DNA of 64,000 bases from Apus apus. Its lineage: Eukaryota; Chordata; Aves; Apodiformes; Apodidae. Every line of letters starts with the position of its first letter. The stretch's first letter is position 1. Under the pieces are notes generated by a model. It was not told the origin of the DNA. It ran no database searches and saw only the letters and a list, made by a program, of their open reading frames with translations. The stretch lies in assembly GCF_020740795.1 (NCBI RefSeq), contig NC_067291.1, positions 16,711,780 to 16,775,779 on the forward strand, written 5' to 3'. Below, in pieces: positions 21,330 to 32,470 of this stretch. A program made the position numbers and the translations under genes.

Positions 21330-21890
21330 TGTGATTACATGTGCGGAGGTGTCGCTCCCGCAGGCTCCCCCCGCCCTCCCCGTACCCTGCATCGCTCTGG
21401 GGGCAGCATCGGGGGCTCCTGCCCGGAGCGGGACCCGAGACGGGGCCGCCCTGTGCGGCCGGGCTTGGGCGAAGGGAGGGGTTTTATCTCTTGGAAAAGG
21501 GTAAATGCTCTTCGGATTTCCCGAAACTATATTTTTTTTGAGGTTGTAAAATTGTTCTTTAATAAGTTTCAAATTTAAACAAGCAAACAAAGGACAGAAA
21601 CTCCGTCTGTGACATAGGGCCGGGGTAGATTATTTTATTGCGGTTTCCCCCTCTTTCCTGGAGACGGTGTGAACCAAAGCGCTTGTGTTCGCTTCTCAGC
21701 ACTGTTAACTTTCTTTGTTTTTCCTAATGCTGGCATTTCCCCCCCCCCAAAGCGGCGAGTTGCAGAGGGGTGCAGCCTGGCCCAGCGCTCCCCGGGCCAT
21801 GGCAGCGTGTGCGTGGGGCGGTCACGGCCCCGCCGCGGGACCAGCGGCCGCAAACGCGCTCCACGGGCAGGGGAGGAGGGGAGAAGATCT
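21330..21890. promoter_or_regulatory. Two small CpG islets
   Basis: CpG-dense cores at about 21340-21475 and 21750-21885 flank an AT-rich segment that includes AATTAATGACTG just upstream. No exon is recognised. Confidence 0.5.
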
Positions 21891-21959
21891 TACACGGCCT
21901 TTTCCTAGAAAGTGTTATCGATTTTAGGCAAGTCTCGGCGCCCTCACCCCCCTAGAGAA

Positions 21960-22425
21960 ATGTCAGAGCAGGGAACTTGAAAAAGAAGCTTCTCTCCCGC
22001 TTTAAAGGTGACCTTTGGGAAAGTTTCCGCACTTTCTCTTTTAGCGCTCAAGGACTTTATTTGTAGTTGTTTGGCTGACTGCACTCTCTCCAAAGCTAAA
22101 CCTGTCTCTTACATTGCTCTTCTCATATCTATGTGTCCTTGAAAAAGACTGAGACGCAAATACATTTTTCTTCCTTTTTTTTTTTTATTTATTTATTTAA
22201 AAAAACCCCACAGAACAGCACAACAACCGCAGCAACAAACAATTGATCTCTCGGCATGAAGCTCTTCCTCCCTCGATAAAATAACGACCTCTCTCTTCAG
22301 ATAAGAGTTTGGGAGAAGAGTAAAATACTTCTATACCTGTTGCAAGTATCTGAGTGCTGATTGCCCCACTAATTCCCGGTCCCCCCCAGTTTAAACCATC
22401 ATTTGGTGGCTGAGGACTAAGGACT
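21960..22425. other. Non-coding AT-rich stretch
   Basis: It contains a T-rich run into TTTATTTATTTA (22176-22200), with otherwise complex sequence. No gene is seen. Confidence 0.5.
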
Positions 22426-22429
22426 GGCT

Positions 22430-23565
22430 TCGACGTGAGCCGGCTGACGGCGTTGCCAGAGGAATTCGGCTTTTTGCGGCGGGGTTTTCGTGGGTCCCGG
22501 CCCCGGGTGGTGTGTGGCCACCCCCCCAGGTGAAGGGGGGCCCTGTCTGCCCCGGCAGCACGGCCCAGACTTGCCCCAACCCCTCTGCTCGGCTTCTGGA
22601 TTGGGGCCGGGGGGAGAAGATCTTCCCTCCCCCGCCACCCGCCGTGTGTTTTCCGGGAGCTCCGGGGAGATTTCCCCGAGGTTTATTTGCAGGGAAGATG
22701 CGGAAGCAGCGGCAGGCGAAGATTTATTTTTACGGTAGGAGTTTGTGGGGGCGACCTTGGCCCAGCTTTCCTTGCACCAACCCCCCTGGGCCACCAGCCC
22801 AGAGATGTCCTCGCCTCGGGCTGAAGCCAGAGGCAGCCCGAGCGAGTCCCCTGCCTCGGCCAGCCCCAGGGTGCCCGGCACCGGGGAAAAGGCCACGGAA
22901 AGAAACTTTCCCCTCTATGATTGTGTTACCTTTGGCTGAACGTGTAATGAAAATCCTCGGAAAATGTTACACAACACGAGGATACCCTTTTGGAGCACAG
23001 TTTCCAGAAAAGCCTGGCCGCTTCCCTGGGGGCGAGGGGCGATACCGGGGGCGACGTTATCTCCCGGGAAGCACAAGCGCATCCTCCGCGGTCCCGCCGC
23101 GGTTTCCCCCCTTCCCGGGCCGGCAGCCGCCGTAACCTGAGCCCGAAAATAATATAACCCGTCTGCGGCCGCAGACATATCTCTCGCCCTTACAGTGTTA
23201 CAAAAAGCATTTAATTTAATCAGGGCTCTCCCCACGGCTGCTAATTAGTTAGGGAGGGAAGGGAGGGCTGGCCGGGGCCGGCGGGCAGCGCGGCCGCGGG
23301 TCTTTGGGCTCCCTGTGTCGCGCCGGGAGGAGCCCAGGGGTTGTGCCCCCCCTTCCTCGGGGGTAAGGGCTGGGGAGGGGCCCGGGGTTGGGTGCTTTGC
23401 CCCCAACGGGGCGGCACGTAACGCTGCCGGTGGGCGCTGCGTGCAAGAGCAGAGGGATGCGGGGCTGAGGGGGGGGGGGCTGGGAGCTGGAGGAGTAGGA
23501 GGGGGGGCACACGGGACACGCCGCTTCCACCGAGCTTTCCCCAGGATCATGGGATTAGGAAGGAC
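22430..23565. promoter_or_regulatory. Broad CpG-rich domain
   Basis: About 1.1 kb rich in G+C and CpG, broken by AT-rich enhancer-like segments at 22905-22990 and 23130-23255. A perfect 16-bp palindrome, GTCTGCGGCCGCAGAC, lies at 23161-23176 next to a TTTAATTTAATC patch. No coding exon is supported. Confidence 0.55.
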
Positions 23566-24075
23566 ATCGTAGCTGGTGAGCTGCATCCCCCGTAAATCCA
23601 ACTCCACCGAGAGCTGAAGGGTGGACTTACTTTATTTCATTTAATTTTATTTTAATTGTCCAGATCTCGCGATAAGGTAAACCTGCCGAGAGCGGGCTCT
23701 CCCCTCCTCCCCGGCCGCCACCAAAGTAGTGATGAAAAAAGCCGAATAAATAAATCTCCGCCAGCCCATCACCGCCCGGTGCCGCGCAGGCATTTTGCCT
23801 GGAGCGGGGCAGCAGGGCCAGGTGGGGGGCTCGTCCCTGAGGCTGCAGTGACAACCTCCTGGCCGGGTGGCATCTCCGAGTTGCGGTGGGGGTGGGATGC
23901 GGGAGGGAGACGAGCAGCCCCCAGGAGACCCCCTCCTCCCTAAGTCGCGAAGTGGATACTGCAATGTTTACAATCCCCCCCACAAACACACCCCTTCCCC
24001 GCTTCTGGCAGGAACCAGCTCTTCCTATTCCCAGCCAGCCCGGCACCACGACCCTCGCAAATCCAGCCCGTAGAC

Positions 24076-24154
<79 letters not shown>

Positions 24155-24163
24155 GTTATTATT
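24076..24163. repeat. (TAT)n microsatellite, about 26 perfect copies
   Basis: An uninterrupted TAT/ATT triplet run at 24076-24154, then one G interruption and two more copies. It is long enough to be highly polymorphic. Confidence 0.98.
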
Positions 24164-24225
24164 CCACATCGCCGCGGCTCTGTTGCTGCCAAGCGACACA
24201 GGGGAAGGGTTGTGAGGTTTGGGTA

Positions 24226-24470
24226 TTTTTTTGGGGGGGGGGTACACAGCTAAAGGAGGGGCGTCAGGAGGAGGCTTGAGGGGCTGAGGTGAAGCCCGCA
24301 GCTGCCGCCCGCTCCCCCGCACCGCAGCGCCGGTGGTTCCGGGCTGCGCCGGGTGGGTGGGAAGCTAAGAGGGGGGGGGGGGGGGTGAGAGTAGGGCATG
24401 GAAACCCGTCCAATTTTCCTGTGAAAGAAAAGAAAATAATCGGGGGAGGGAGAAAGGGGGGGGAAGGACT
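24226..24470. other. G-rich stretch with G10 and G15 runs
   Basis: G10 at 24233-24242 and G15 at 24371-24385 surround a short CpG-rich part. No gene is seen. Confidence 0.8.
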
Positions 24471-24474
24471 GTGG

Positions 24475-24875
24475 TGAATTGGTGTGAATTGGTGGGATTA
24501 TTGCCTTAATTTTGGACAATGATAAGCGAATGAGGTAAAAACAAAACTCGCTTCATTATATACAACAAAATGTAATTTATACCCAGGGATGCCTGTCCAC
24601 TGAGATTTACATCATTTGCTGATAGCGATCACACTTATTACTTTTCTTCAAAGACTTTTTTTCCCCCCTTAAAAAAAAAAAGAAGGAAAAAAAAAAGAAG
24701 GGAAAAAAAAAAGAGAAGAGGGCATTTGTGCTAAATTGCCCAATGCTGGTGTGATAACTGTCAAAAGTTTGACATCAAAGGGAACTAATATTATTCAGTT
24801 ACCAGAGGAGCTGTCTGTCCAAATAAGAATATCTTAATTACTGAATCACAACGGTAGAAAAGGGAACAGATCTGA
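24475..24875. promoter_or_regulatory. Candidate conserved non-coding element, split by A-rich tract
   Basis: Two complex AT-rich halves (24475-24655 and 24720-24870) lie either side of an A/G low-complexity insert at 24670-24718. Motifs include TGCCTTAATTTTGG, GATAAGCG and CTTAATTACTG. If the halves align as one element in other birds, the insert is a local expansion. Confidence 0.45.
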
Positions 24876-24929
24876 AAAGGAGAGGGGCTGGCGGGGGGGG
24901 CTGGGGGGGAGGGAGCTTTCAGTCTGTTC

Positions 24930-25500
24930 CTTTTTGATGAACCATCTATATTAGGCCACTGTGCGATTCTTAATCATGTTTAGTGGTTTATACCCTTTCT
25001 CTCTCCCCACCGGTCCTCTGAACTTTATAACTATATGTAAACACGTTGTCAGTTTGAAAATAATCTTCTCTGGGTTCTTGTTAGAAGAAATTTCAATCTT
25101 CTTCAGTTCTAGATTAGGCAGTCTAGTTTTCTCTATCGGTGAATGGACTGGGGTTTCTTGGACAATAATGTGCCAATTGTTGATGGTTTGTGACCCATAA
25201 AATGTGAGGGTGACTATTCTGGCTTTGGTATGTAATTATGCAAAACACTTTCTATAAAGGCTTGCCATCTGATCTAATGACAGTCCCTGCGGTCTATTTC
25301 AAAAAGGGAGGGTCTCTATATACAGCTCCTGAGAGAAAGAAAAGTAACATTTTGTTTTAATACAAGTTTTATGGGGAAAAAATGGAGAAATACAGAAACA
25401 TCTGAACACATAGGCGAGCGTTTTCGGGGCAAATTAAACTAATGACGAGTTATTTTAATAAGTTACTCAGCAACACCCCGGATCTATAGCATAGAGGTAG
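24930..25500. promoter_or_regulatory. Candidate conserved AT-rich element
   Basis: Complex AT-rich DNA free of simple repeats, with TGTAATTATGCAAAAC, CTTAATCATG and ACTAATGACGAG. Confidence 0.35.
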
Positions 25501-26000
25501 GGCCAAATGGTGTGAAATCCTTATGGAGGGGGGAAATTATCTTCAGCTCCTGAGCACCTTGGCGAAGATGGGAGGTCGCCGCGGAGGAGGAGGCCGAGGG
25601 TCCAGCCTCCCACCTCTGCTGGCTTTCGCCATCCCACCAGAGTCATTTATTTCCCCCCTTTTTAAGTTGCAGAGCAAGCCGGGTTCTTGGCAAAGCTCTG
25701 CAAATGAGCTGGGCTCTAGGACTGACACGTCTTATGGTATGAAGAGGACGGATGTGTCACCTGAGAAGTTAGCATCAACAAAATAAAATAAATTAAGCAG
25801 GAAGGGCGCTACCAGCTCCATCTTTCTTCAAAGAATCTGGGGCAAGAAAGCGGGTTTCTTTTAAACAGGTGAACAGGAGGGCAGGAAGGAGATGAAGTAG
25901 TTCCCTTAAACAAAAGGGGGAAAGTTAGAAATGTTTGGGGTTTTAAAAAATGATGTGTGCTTTTTCCTCCCTTTCTCCCCCTTCTGCTTTCTTGAAAGGA
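25501..26000. other. Non-coding stretch
   Basis: Mixed composition with a small G+C-rich patch near 25560-25620. No gene or clear element is seen. Confidence 0.5.
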
Positions 26001-26004
26001 GGGA

Positions 26005-26165
26005 CTCTAAAGGGCTTCAGCTGCTTTGGTTGCTACCAAATGACATTGCTGCTACGTCACGGGACAAAACATAAACACTGCTGCCAATTTAAATTGATAT
26101 ATAAAGATTAATGGGAGACGAAGCATGCTAACAACCTGGATTATAACGGCAGGAATAGTTATTAT
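26005..26165. promoter_or_regulatory. Candidate conserved element with CRE-like site
   Basis: A compact complex block with TACGTCAC (near 26053), CAATTTAAATTG and AGATTAATGGG. The flanks are low-complexity. Confidence 0.4.
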
Positions 26166-26299
26166 TTCTCCAGAGCACATACATGTACACAGGGAGCCAC
26201 AGGGAGCTCACACTCATAGCTAGAATTCTGTCTTTCCACATAGGCATGATGTGTGTCCACCGTGACATGTTTAATTCCCTCGTGGAATAAACTAATACG

Positions 26300-26345
26300 A
26301 TTAAAAAAAAAAAAAAGAAAAAAAAAGAAAAAAAAAGAAAAGGCA
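26300..26345. repeat. A-rich purine tract
   Basis: A-runs of about 6 to 14 separated by single G. Confidence 0.9.
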
Positions 26346-26399
26346 TGCAAGAATGGCTGATTAAAAGGGAGAATCAACAAAATATCAACATGCCACAGA

Positions 26400-27600
26400 G
26401 AGGAAGGAGGAATAGATAATTAGAAGCAAAAGAGGAGCAAGTAATTATGATCTGAAATTAAATATGATGTTTAAGACGTCTCCTTTGTACTGCAGTGAAG
26501 ATTTCAGATTCATACACATAATAAACACTCAGGTTGTCATCTGGAGGTGCAAATCTGAAAGATATTCCAACAAATGAAGTGCTGGCAGAGAGAGGTATAA
26601 AGAGATCTCCGCCTGTCAGGGGTCAGACAGCCTGAGATTGCTTCTAGAGATCTTTTGAAAATTTCACACGATTGAAGGCTTAGGGGCTTTGCTGCGTTCG
26701 CATTTCAAACTCAGATCAGCGGGATCACAATCAAAAATAGAGGTCTGGAAAATTTTGATGCAAAGATGGCCACAGGCTTCAGTGATTTATTTTTTTTCTT
26801 CTTCTTCTCCCAGACAGACACTCTGACATGACTATGATCCCTGGGATGACAGAGTTGTCAGAAAAGAAAGAGAAAATAGCATCTTGTCTTGTAACTTCCT
26901 ATCAGTCAAAAGGAATTTAGGATCCTCTTTCCAATAAAAGAGAGGGAGAGGTAGCAAGAGGGGGAGCGGGGGAAGACAAGCCTTTCTTATAAAGCAAAGA
27001 GAAGTGAAGAGAGTTCTGTGTTTTATAATTAATATTCCACACCTAAACGTTTCTGATCTCTTGCCTTTACGGTCCTCCCACCCCATCACCTTCTCCTCTA
27101 CTATTTCAGTTTTAGATCAATTCATGTCCTCTGAAACAGTGTGCATAAGCGATGTGATATTGACTACATGTGTATTAATGTTTAATACTGCATCATTCAT
27201 GGCATATACTTACATGAAATATATTGCATTTTTTACTCGAACTTAGATCATTTTTTTTGGCTGCAAATGTCTCATGCCATTATTGTTATAGCTAAGACAT
27301 TAAATCGCCCTAAGAATTGGAAGTCTAAAAAATAAGTGGGAAAAATAGAAATATAGAAAATTAAATAGAAATAATAGAAAATTAAAAAGTGTCCTGAGAG
27401 CAGAGGAATGGCGAAAGACGGATTAAACCATCGGGAGTTGTGTTAAAACATATATTCAGTGTATTCTATTTATAACTCTTTTGGAAAGGTCAGGTGCAAG
27501 AGGAAGTGTTTTATCATCTCAGCTATTTCAAATTAATTGCTATTGATTTGTTGACCAGGAGGAAGAGAAGTTAACTCAGTTCAGATCTAATTATTGTGGT
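26400..27600. promoter_or_regulatory. AT-rich enhancer-like DNA
   Basis: About 1.2 kb of mostly complex AT-rich sequence holds many ATTA/TAAT cores, among them GATAATTAGAAG, AAGTAATTATGATC and GTATTAATGTTTAATAC. A pyrimidine tract ending in CAG (26788-26813) looks like a splice acceptor, but no exon follows that I can support. Confidence 0.35.
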
Positions 27601-28600
27601 TTCTAAAAGAAACGAGGCGGGTAACTTTCCGAAATGAAGGAGCTGGGTTTGGAAATGGGAACTTGCCGGGATGCTCTTTCCTAATTAACTCCGCTGAGAG
27701 CTTTTGGGGACCCCGGATCACAGGAAAGTTTCCCCCTCCGCATTTTATCCCGAGGTGCTCTGCAAGCCAAATCCGAATAAATAGTAAAAATACCCCCATC
27801 TTTCAAATCCTGAGCGGATTTTGGTTTTATTTCTTTTATGATTATTTTTTTTAAACTCACTTCCCTGCGCCGAGTGCTCTTCCTCAGATAAAGAGAGGAC
27901 AGGAAAGCAACGAAAAGATGTTTTGAGTATTTGGCCCTATATCTGTTTTTTTCTATATGAAAGAAAAGAAGTATTGATAAGGTGGATATTTATTTTCCCC
28001 TTGGAAGGAGTGAGAAAAGATTCGGACTCCGCTGAGTAACCGGAGTTTTCCAATATCCCTCGAAATAAAAAATAACCGCCCTGTCACTCTGGGAAGCAGA
28101 AAATAACCTCCGCAAAAATGCTTAACATGATGAGATTTGTAGTGCAAAAGTTACGATAAGAAAGCTTGTATTTAAAACCGCCAAAGTTTCCTGTTCTCCC
28201 CCCTCCCCTCCGAATCTGACAGTGGTAACTTTGGCAAATGACATCTCAATAATGAACAAAACATTCTTCCTTCTCCCCCCCCTACTTGCCATCTGAAGTA
28301 ATCAGTCAAATAACCCGCGATTTTGCCTGGATCCCACCTTTTCTAAATGAAGGATGAGAATTTTAAGAAGAAAAATTACCGACGAACTTGAGGGTGTGAA
28401 GAAAAAGAAAACACTTTTGAGAGATGCGTTTGCGGTGGGTTTTCCTCTGCTGGGAATATTTCTAGGCTATTCCACCAAAAAATGAACCTATGCGGTAGTG
28501 GAAGCAATTTCCTGAGTATAACAAACAAGACCAAAGAATTTAAAAGAAAGTAATTCGAACATGCAGTGATGGGTTGGTTTAAAGGATGATCAGGAACATA
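27601..28600. other. Non-coding stretch, partly enhancer-like
   Basis: A complex segment at about 28125-28270 with CGATAAGAAAGC and two AACTTTGGCA-like units (either side of 28200) is the likeliest regulatory part. No gene is seen. Confidence 0.4.
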
Positions 28601-28609
28601 TTTTGGGGT

Positions 28610-28672
28610 ATTATTATTAGTATTAGTATTATTACTACTAGTAGTATTACTATTATTGTTATTGTTATTTTT
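28610..28672. repeat. Degenerate (ATT/AGT)n microsatellite
   Basis: Triplet units include a 14-bp perfect palindrome, TACTACTAGTAGTA (28633-28646). Confidence 0.9.
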
Positions 28673-30200
28673 CCTCCAGAAAAGATAAACCAAAATTAGG
28701 AGGATTCGGGCTCAGTGCTTTTTTGCCTGTATCTGGGTGGTGGAGAGTTCGCAATCCAGATTTTCGGGTACATCTTAAGGAAATAGAGACAGAAAATCTG
28801 AGAAACAGATAGAAAGACCCAAAATGAAAGGCATTCGGCGGGCAGCGGGGAGGAACAGAAATAGGCAGATTTATATTTCCTTCCTTGGGAGAAAAAAACC
28901 CCAGAAAACCAAACCCGAAGTATTTTTTGCACATGTACAACATAAATTTCAGGTTCTGCCGAATTTCCCGCTGTGAGCTGAACAAACTTGGAGGGAGGGA
29001 AGCAAAAAAAAAAAAAAATGATGCGAGTCCTAACTATGCTTTTGCCCCTGGAAACCAGCACTTTTGTGCTCGTATCGCCTTGATTTTTTTTTTTTTTGAA
29101 TCTCTGCAAAGGTCCCGTCCCGCTGCGGGGAGCCCGTACCTGGTCAGAGGGGAGGGAGGGGAGGAGAAGCAGCAAACGAACTTGGCAGGAGGGAATCGTT
29201 GCCATTCTGGGCATGGAAGCGGGGCAGGAGTTTAACTCTCAAAGTTATGTTTGGAAAGAGTCAAAAAAGTGGCAATCCGAAAGAACTGCCTCGCGGGAGG
29301 GCGGCGGGCGAGGTGCTGATGCCCCCTCCCGCGGGTTTCAGCTGAGGCTGAGGGAGAGAAGATAGAGAATTTGTGTTCCTTTCACCCTAGGGATGGACAA
29401 GATTGTCCTGACAACTGCAAACCGTAGGGGCTCGGACCTTTGCTCTGGGCTGGCGATTGCAATTTGGAGGTGGCGACTTATGTTTTCTTCCTTTTTGAAG
29501 AAAAGCGGGACAATCCGAGGCTGGAGATTTTTTGCTCAATAAAGTTTTCACAGGTCGAGCGTCTTTTGGTTTATTTCTTTACTTCCTCCCCACCCCCGCT
29601 TCTTTTATTTTTCTTTTTCTTCTTTCTTCTTCTTTTTTTTTTTAACCTGAGGAAAAGTTCTCTGACAAATGTGAACATTAAAGGAAACGCTTTGTTGACC
29701 CCAGCCCGTTTGCCGAGAGCGTCCCTACCCAGGGACAGGAGCAGGCGAAGGGGCCCGATCCTGTCTCCCTTTCTCAGGGAAATCCACCTGGCTCGCACCC
29801 CGCTTTCTGTATATATTTTTGGTGGGGTGTCGGGGGATGCATGTTAGCTTTAATTCCCCAAATCGGGCATACCCCTCTGCATCTTATCCCTCCCTCCCGG
29901 CATCCCCCCAGCATTCAAACTCTCCCGCTGGTTGCTCCACGACCACGCAGGACGAGCTCAGTGTCAGCAGCGGGACCAAATCCCACCTGGCTGGGAGGGC
30001 TGGATGTGATTCCCGGAGCCCCATCCTGCCCCCCCCCATCCCCACTCCTTCCCACGCACCCTGTCACCCCCTCGGCGGGGTCAGGCGGCTGCGGGCTGGG
30101 GCAGGGTGGAAACCTGCGAGGTGGAAACCACATCAGCGACATGTGCCGGACTGAAAACACCTCCTTCGGCACATAACGCCTTTTCATACACCTCCAAGTA
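28673..30200. other. Non-coding stretch with CpG patches
   Basis: It has A15 (29004-29018), T13 or more (near 29085-29097), a T/C tract (29600-29643) and moderately CpG-rich patches at 29105-29340 and 29690-30120. No exon is supported. Confidence 0.5.
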
Positions 30201-30330
30201 AACAAAACCCTCCTTAAATCTTCTCAATTGCGACTGGAGACGGCGGGTAATATTACCATTAATTGAAATGAGAGTTGCGCTTGGCTTATGGGGAGTTTCA
30301 CTCGGGCTTTTCACACGGGTGATTTAGGAC
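30201..30330. promoter_or_regulatory. Candidate conserved element
   Basis: A short complex block with GGTAATATTACC, a perfect 12-bp palindrome, next to ATTAATTGAAATG. Confidence 0.35.
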
Positions 30331-30735
30331 TTCTCTGGGACCCCGTCGGCTCCCTGCGCACCTCGCAGCCCTGACATGAAACACTCCGCACTTCCGCGCA
30401 CGCAGTTACCACCGGGCTGGAAGTGGGTGCTTAGCAAAAGTCTATAGGTCCGGCCTGTGATGTATCTATACATTGCTCGGGGCGCGTTTGTCCCAGCAGC
30501 GCTTTGCTGAACGCAGCTGTATGCGGGGCTCAGTGCGCGGCACATCCAGCCGCGGCCGCGGGGTTTTGCGCTCCCCGGTGCGCACCCGCGGGGATGTTCA
30601 CCCTGGAGGTGAGTCTGTGCCCCGGGGTGTTCCCTCGGTGTGGTTTGTGGACAAGGGATTTGCTGGAAGAGGGGCTGGCCGAGGCGGGGGACACGGCTAG
30701 AATGATTCCCAGGCACCAGATACCGCTGTAGAGAT
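30331..30735. promoter_or_regulatory. CpG islet
   Basis: CpG-dense, with GCCGCGGCCGCGG near 30550. No exon is recognised. Confidence 0.5.
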
Positions 30736-30853
30736 TTCACATGATCTTCCTAATTCCACGTTTTATATGTTATGATTTCTTGCCAGCATCTCAGTGTGTT
30801 TCTGTCTAGATATACTAAGCTCCTTGAAATTAATTAACCTGTGGTCAGCAACC

Positions 30854-30869
30854 AAAAAAAAAAAAAAAG

Positions 30870-30900
<31 letters not shown>

Positions 30901-30944
30901 AAAAAAGAAAAAAAAAGAAAAAAAAGAAAAAAAAAAAAGAAAAA
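30854..30944. repeat. 91-nt oligopurine tract
   Basis: Only A and G for 91 bases, built from A6 to A15 blocks separated by single G. It is the longest pure oligopurine run noticed in the window. Confidence 0.95.
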
Positions 30945-31139
30945 TAAAAGGCCCACTGGTTAAGCTATATTCCTTTACACCGTTTGGTCACAGTTAGTTA
31001 CAGAATTTTCCAGCTGTGAAGATGATGTACACTATTTACTGTAATTGAATTGCTGTTATAACACCTTTCAGGAGGAAAAGTGATACACGACAAAAGTTGA
31101 GCTGATGCAGAGGTCCCCTTCCCCCCACCTTTTCCCCAT

Positions 31140-31430
31140 TATCTGGAATAAAAACTTCGGGGTCGCCCCTCCTGCCCCGGGGTGGGCGAAGACCCAGAAC
31201 CCGCGCAGCGGTGCGGAAGCCCGTCCGCATTCGCGCTCCGCTGCAAATCAGCAGCATCGGCCCCGTCGCTCCCCGAGCAAACTCAGCGCATCCCAGCGGG
31301 AATTCCAGGCTGGAACGGGCACAGGGCTCAGCCCCAACGCCCCAGCGCTGCTCCATCGCGTCGCAGCATCAGCCAGAAACTGCTCCAGGGGAGTCTGCGG
31401 CGAGGAGGGGGAGAAGGAATTCACTGACAG
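31140..31430. promoter_or_regulatory. CpG islet
   Basis: Moderately G+C-rich with frequent CpG. AT-rich complex DNA with ATTA cores follows at 31440-31690. Confidence 0.45.
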
Positions 31431-31439
31431 CTGAAAGCG

Positions 31440-31960
31440 CTGACAACAACCGGTCTCGTGTTTGGGGAGGCAATTGGATTTATTTCCTTCCAACTCGTAA
31501 TAGATTCTCCAGAGCATCAGAGAGATTATTTTATAAAGTAAATTCAAAGCAGGCTGTTCATTAGATCCCATTATTACTAAAAGGGGACGATCAGTTGGGA
31601 GAAATCTATCTAATTTGGAGGAAAAACCCCACACATTTCAAATAATTTCTGTAACTTTTGCTACCTTTGGCGTTTTTGGCAAGAGAACAAATAAAAACCT
31701 GGAGGAGTTACACGTGTGGTTTCCCCCTCTCTCTTTTCTTTTTTTTTACCTTCTCAGTGCCACATAACAGCCTTTCCTCCTTCAACTTCAAAGAGGACTG
31801 AAAGGACAAACATTTTGATACAGCTAATAATACACGGAGAGAAAGAATTTGCATTCCTTAGCAAATATAAGTGCTCATTAATAGAATCATGTATTTGGTT
31901 ACGAACATCTTGCCAGTACCGCTGGGAGATATAAAGTGTTCAGGTGGGGAGGGTTTGAGG
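31440..31960. promoter_or_regulatory. Candidate conserved AT-rich elements
   Basis: Two complex patches (31470-31690 and 31790-31945) with GGCAATTGG, CTAATTTGG, AGCTAATAATAC and CATTAATAG motifs. Confidence 0.35.
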
Positions 31961-32046
31961 AAGAGTTTTGATTGACGTTGTAGGAGCCACATCTTCCCCT
32001 TTTCCCCCGATCATAGATATTAGGTATTAGGTCAATGATTGCCATT

Positions 32047-32071
32047 AAAAAAAAAAAAAAAAAAAAAAAAA
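32047..32071. repeat. A25 homopolymer
   Basis: Twenty-five A in a row. There is no recognisable SINE or retrocopy body upstream and no target-site duplication that I could see. Confidence 0.95.
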
Positions 32072-32204
32072 GGCAAAATGTATAGATTTAAAAAAAAGTG
32101 AAGTAATAATCATAAAGGAGCAGATGGGGACAGAGTGCCCTGCGACTTCTGAAAGGCACAGCAAGGACTCGCTGCCTATAAACTCATCAAGATAATGCTA
32201 ATTG

Positions 32205-32470
32205 CACTCCCAGGCCGTGTCGTAGCTCCCAGCCGGCCGCTTTCCCCGGGTGTCCCGCATCCGCACCGCATCCGCGCCCCGCTCCGCGCCAGTCGCCCTC
32301 CCACCCCCTCCTCACCCTCCGGGGTTCCCGCTTCCATCCCCGCTTCCCTCCTCTCGGAGGGTTTACGCGGGAAGCGCTAGCGCTCAGGACGGAGCTCAGG
32401 CTGCGCGGAGGGGCGCGGAGGGGCGCGGAGGGGCGGGCCGGGCAGCTATGCTCTCTCCCGCAGCCTCCCC
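32205..32470. promoter_or_regulatory. CpG islet with 10-bp tandem repeat
   Basis: G+C- and CpG-rich. It contains GCGCGGAGGG in three exact head-to-tail copies at 32403-32432. Confidence 0.55.

Noticed and set aside
23627..24322. 231-codon - strand frame with a long Asn run
   Set aside because: The Asn run is the translated TAT microsatellite. The rest is a CpG-rich chance frame.
26788..26830. Splice acceptor and following exon
   Set aside because: The pyrimidine-CAG sequence is good, but no open frame, donor or conserved peptide follows.
32047..32071. Poly(A) tail of a retrocopy or SINE
   Set aside because: No recognisable body upstream and no target-site duplication seen; treated as a plain homopolymer.
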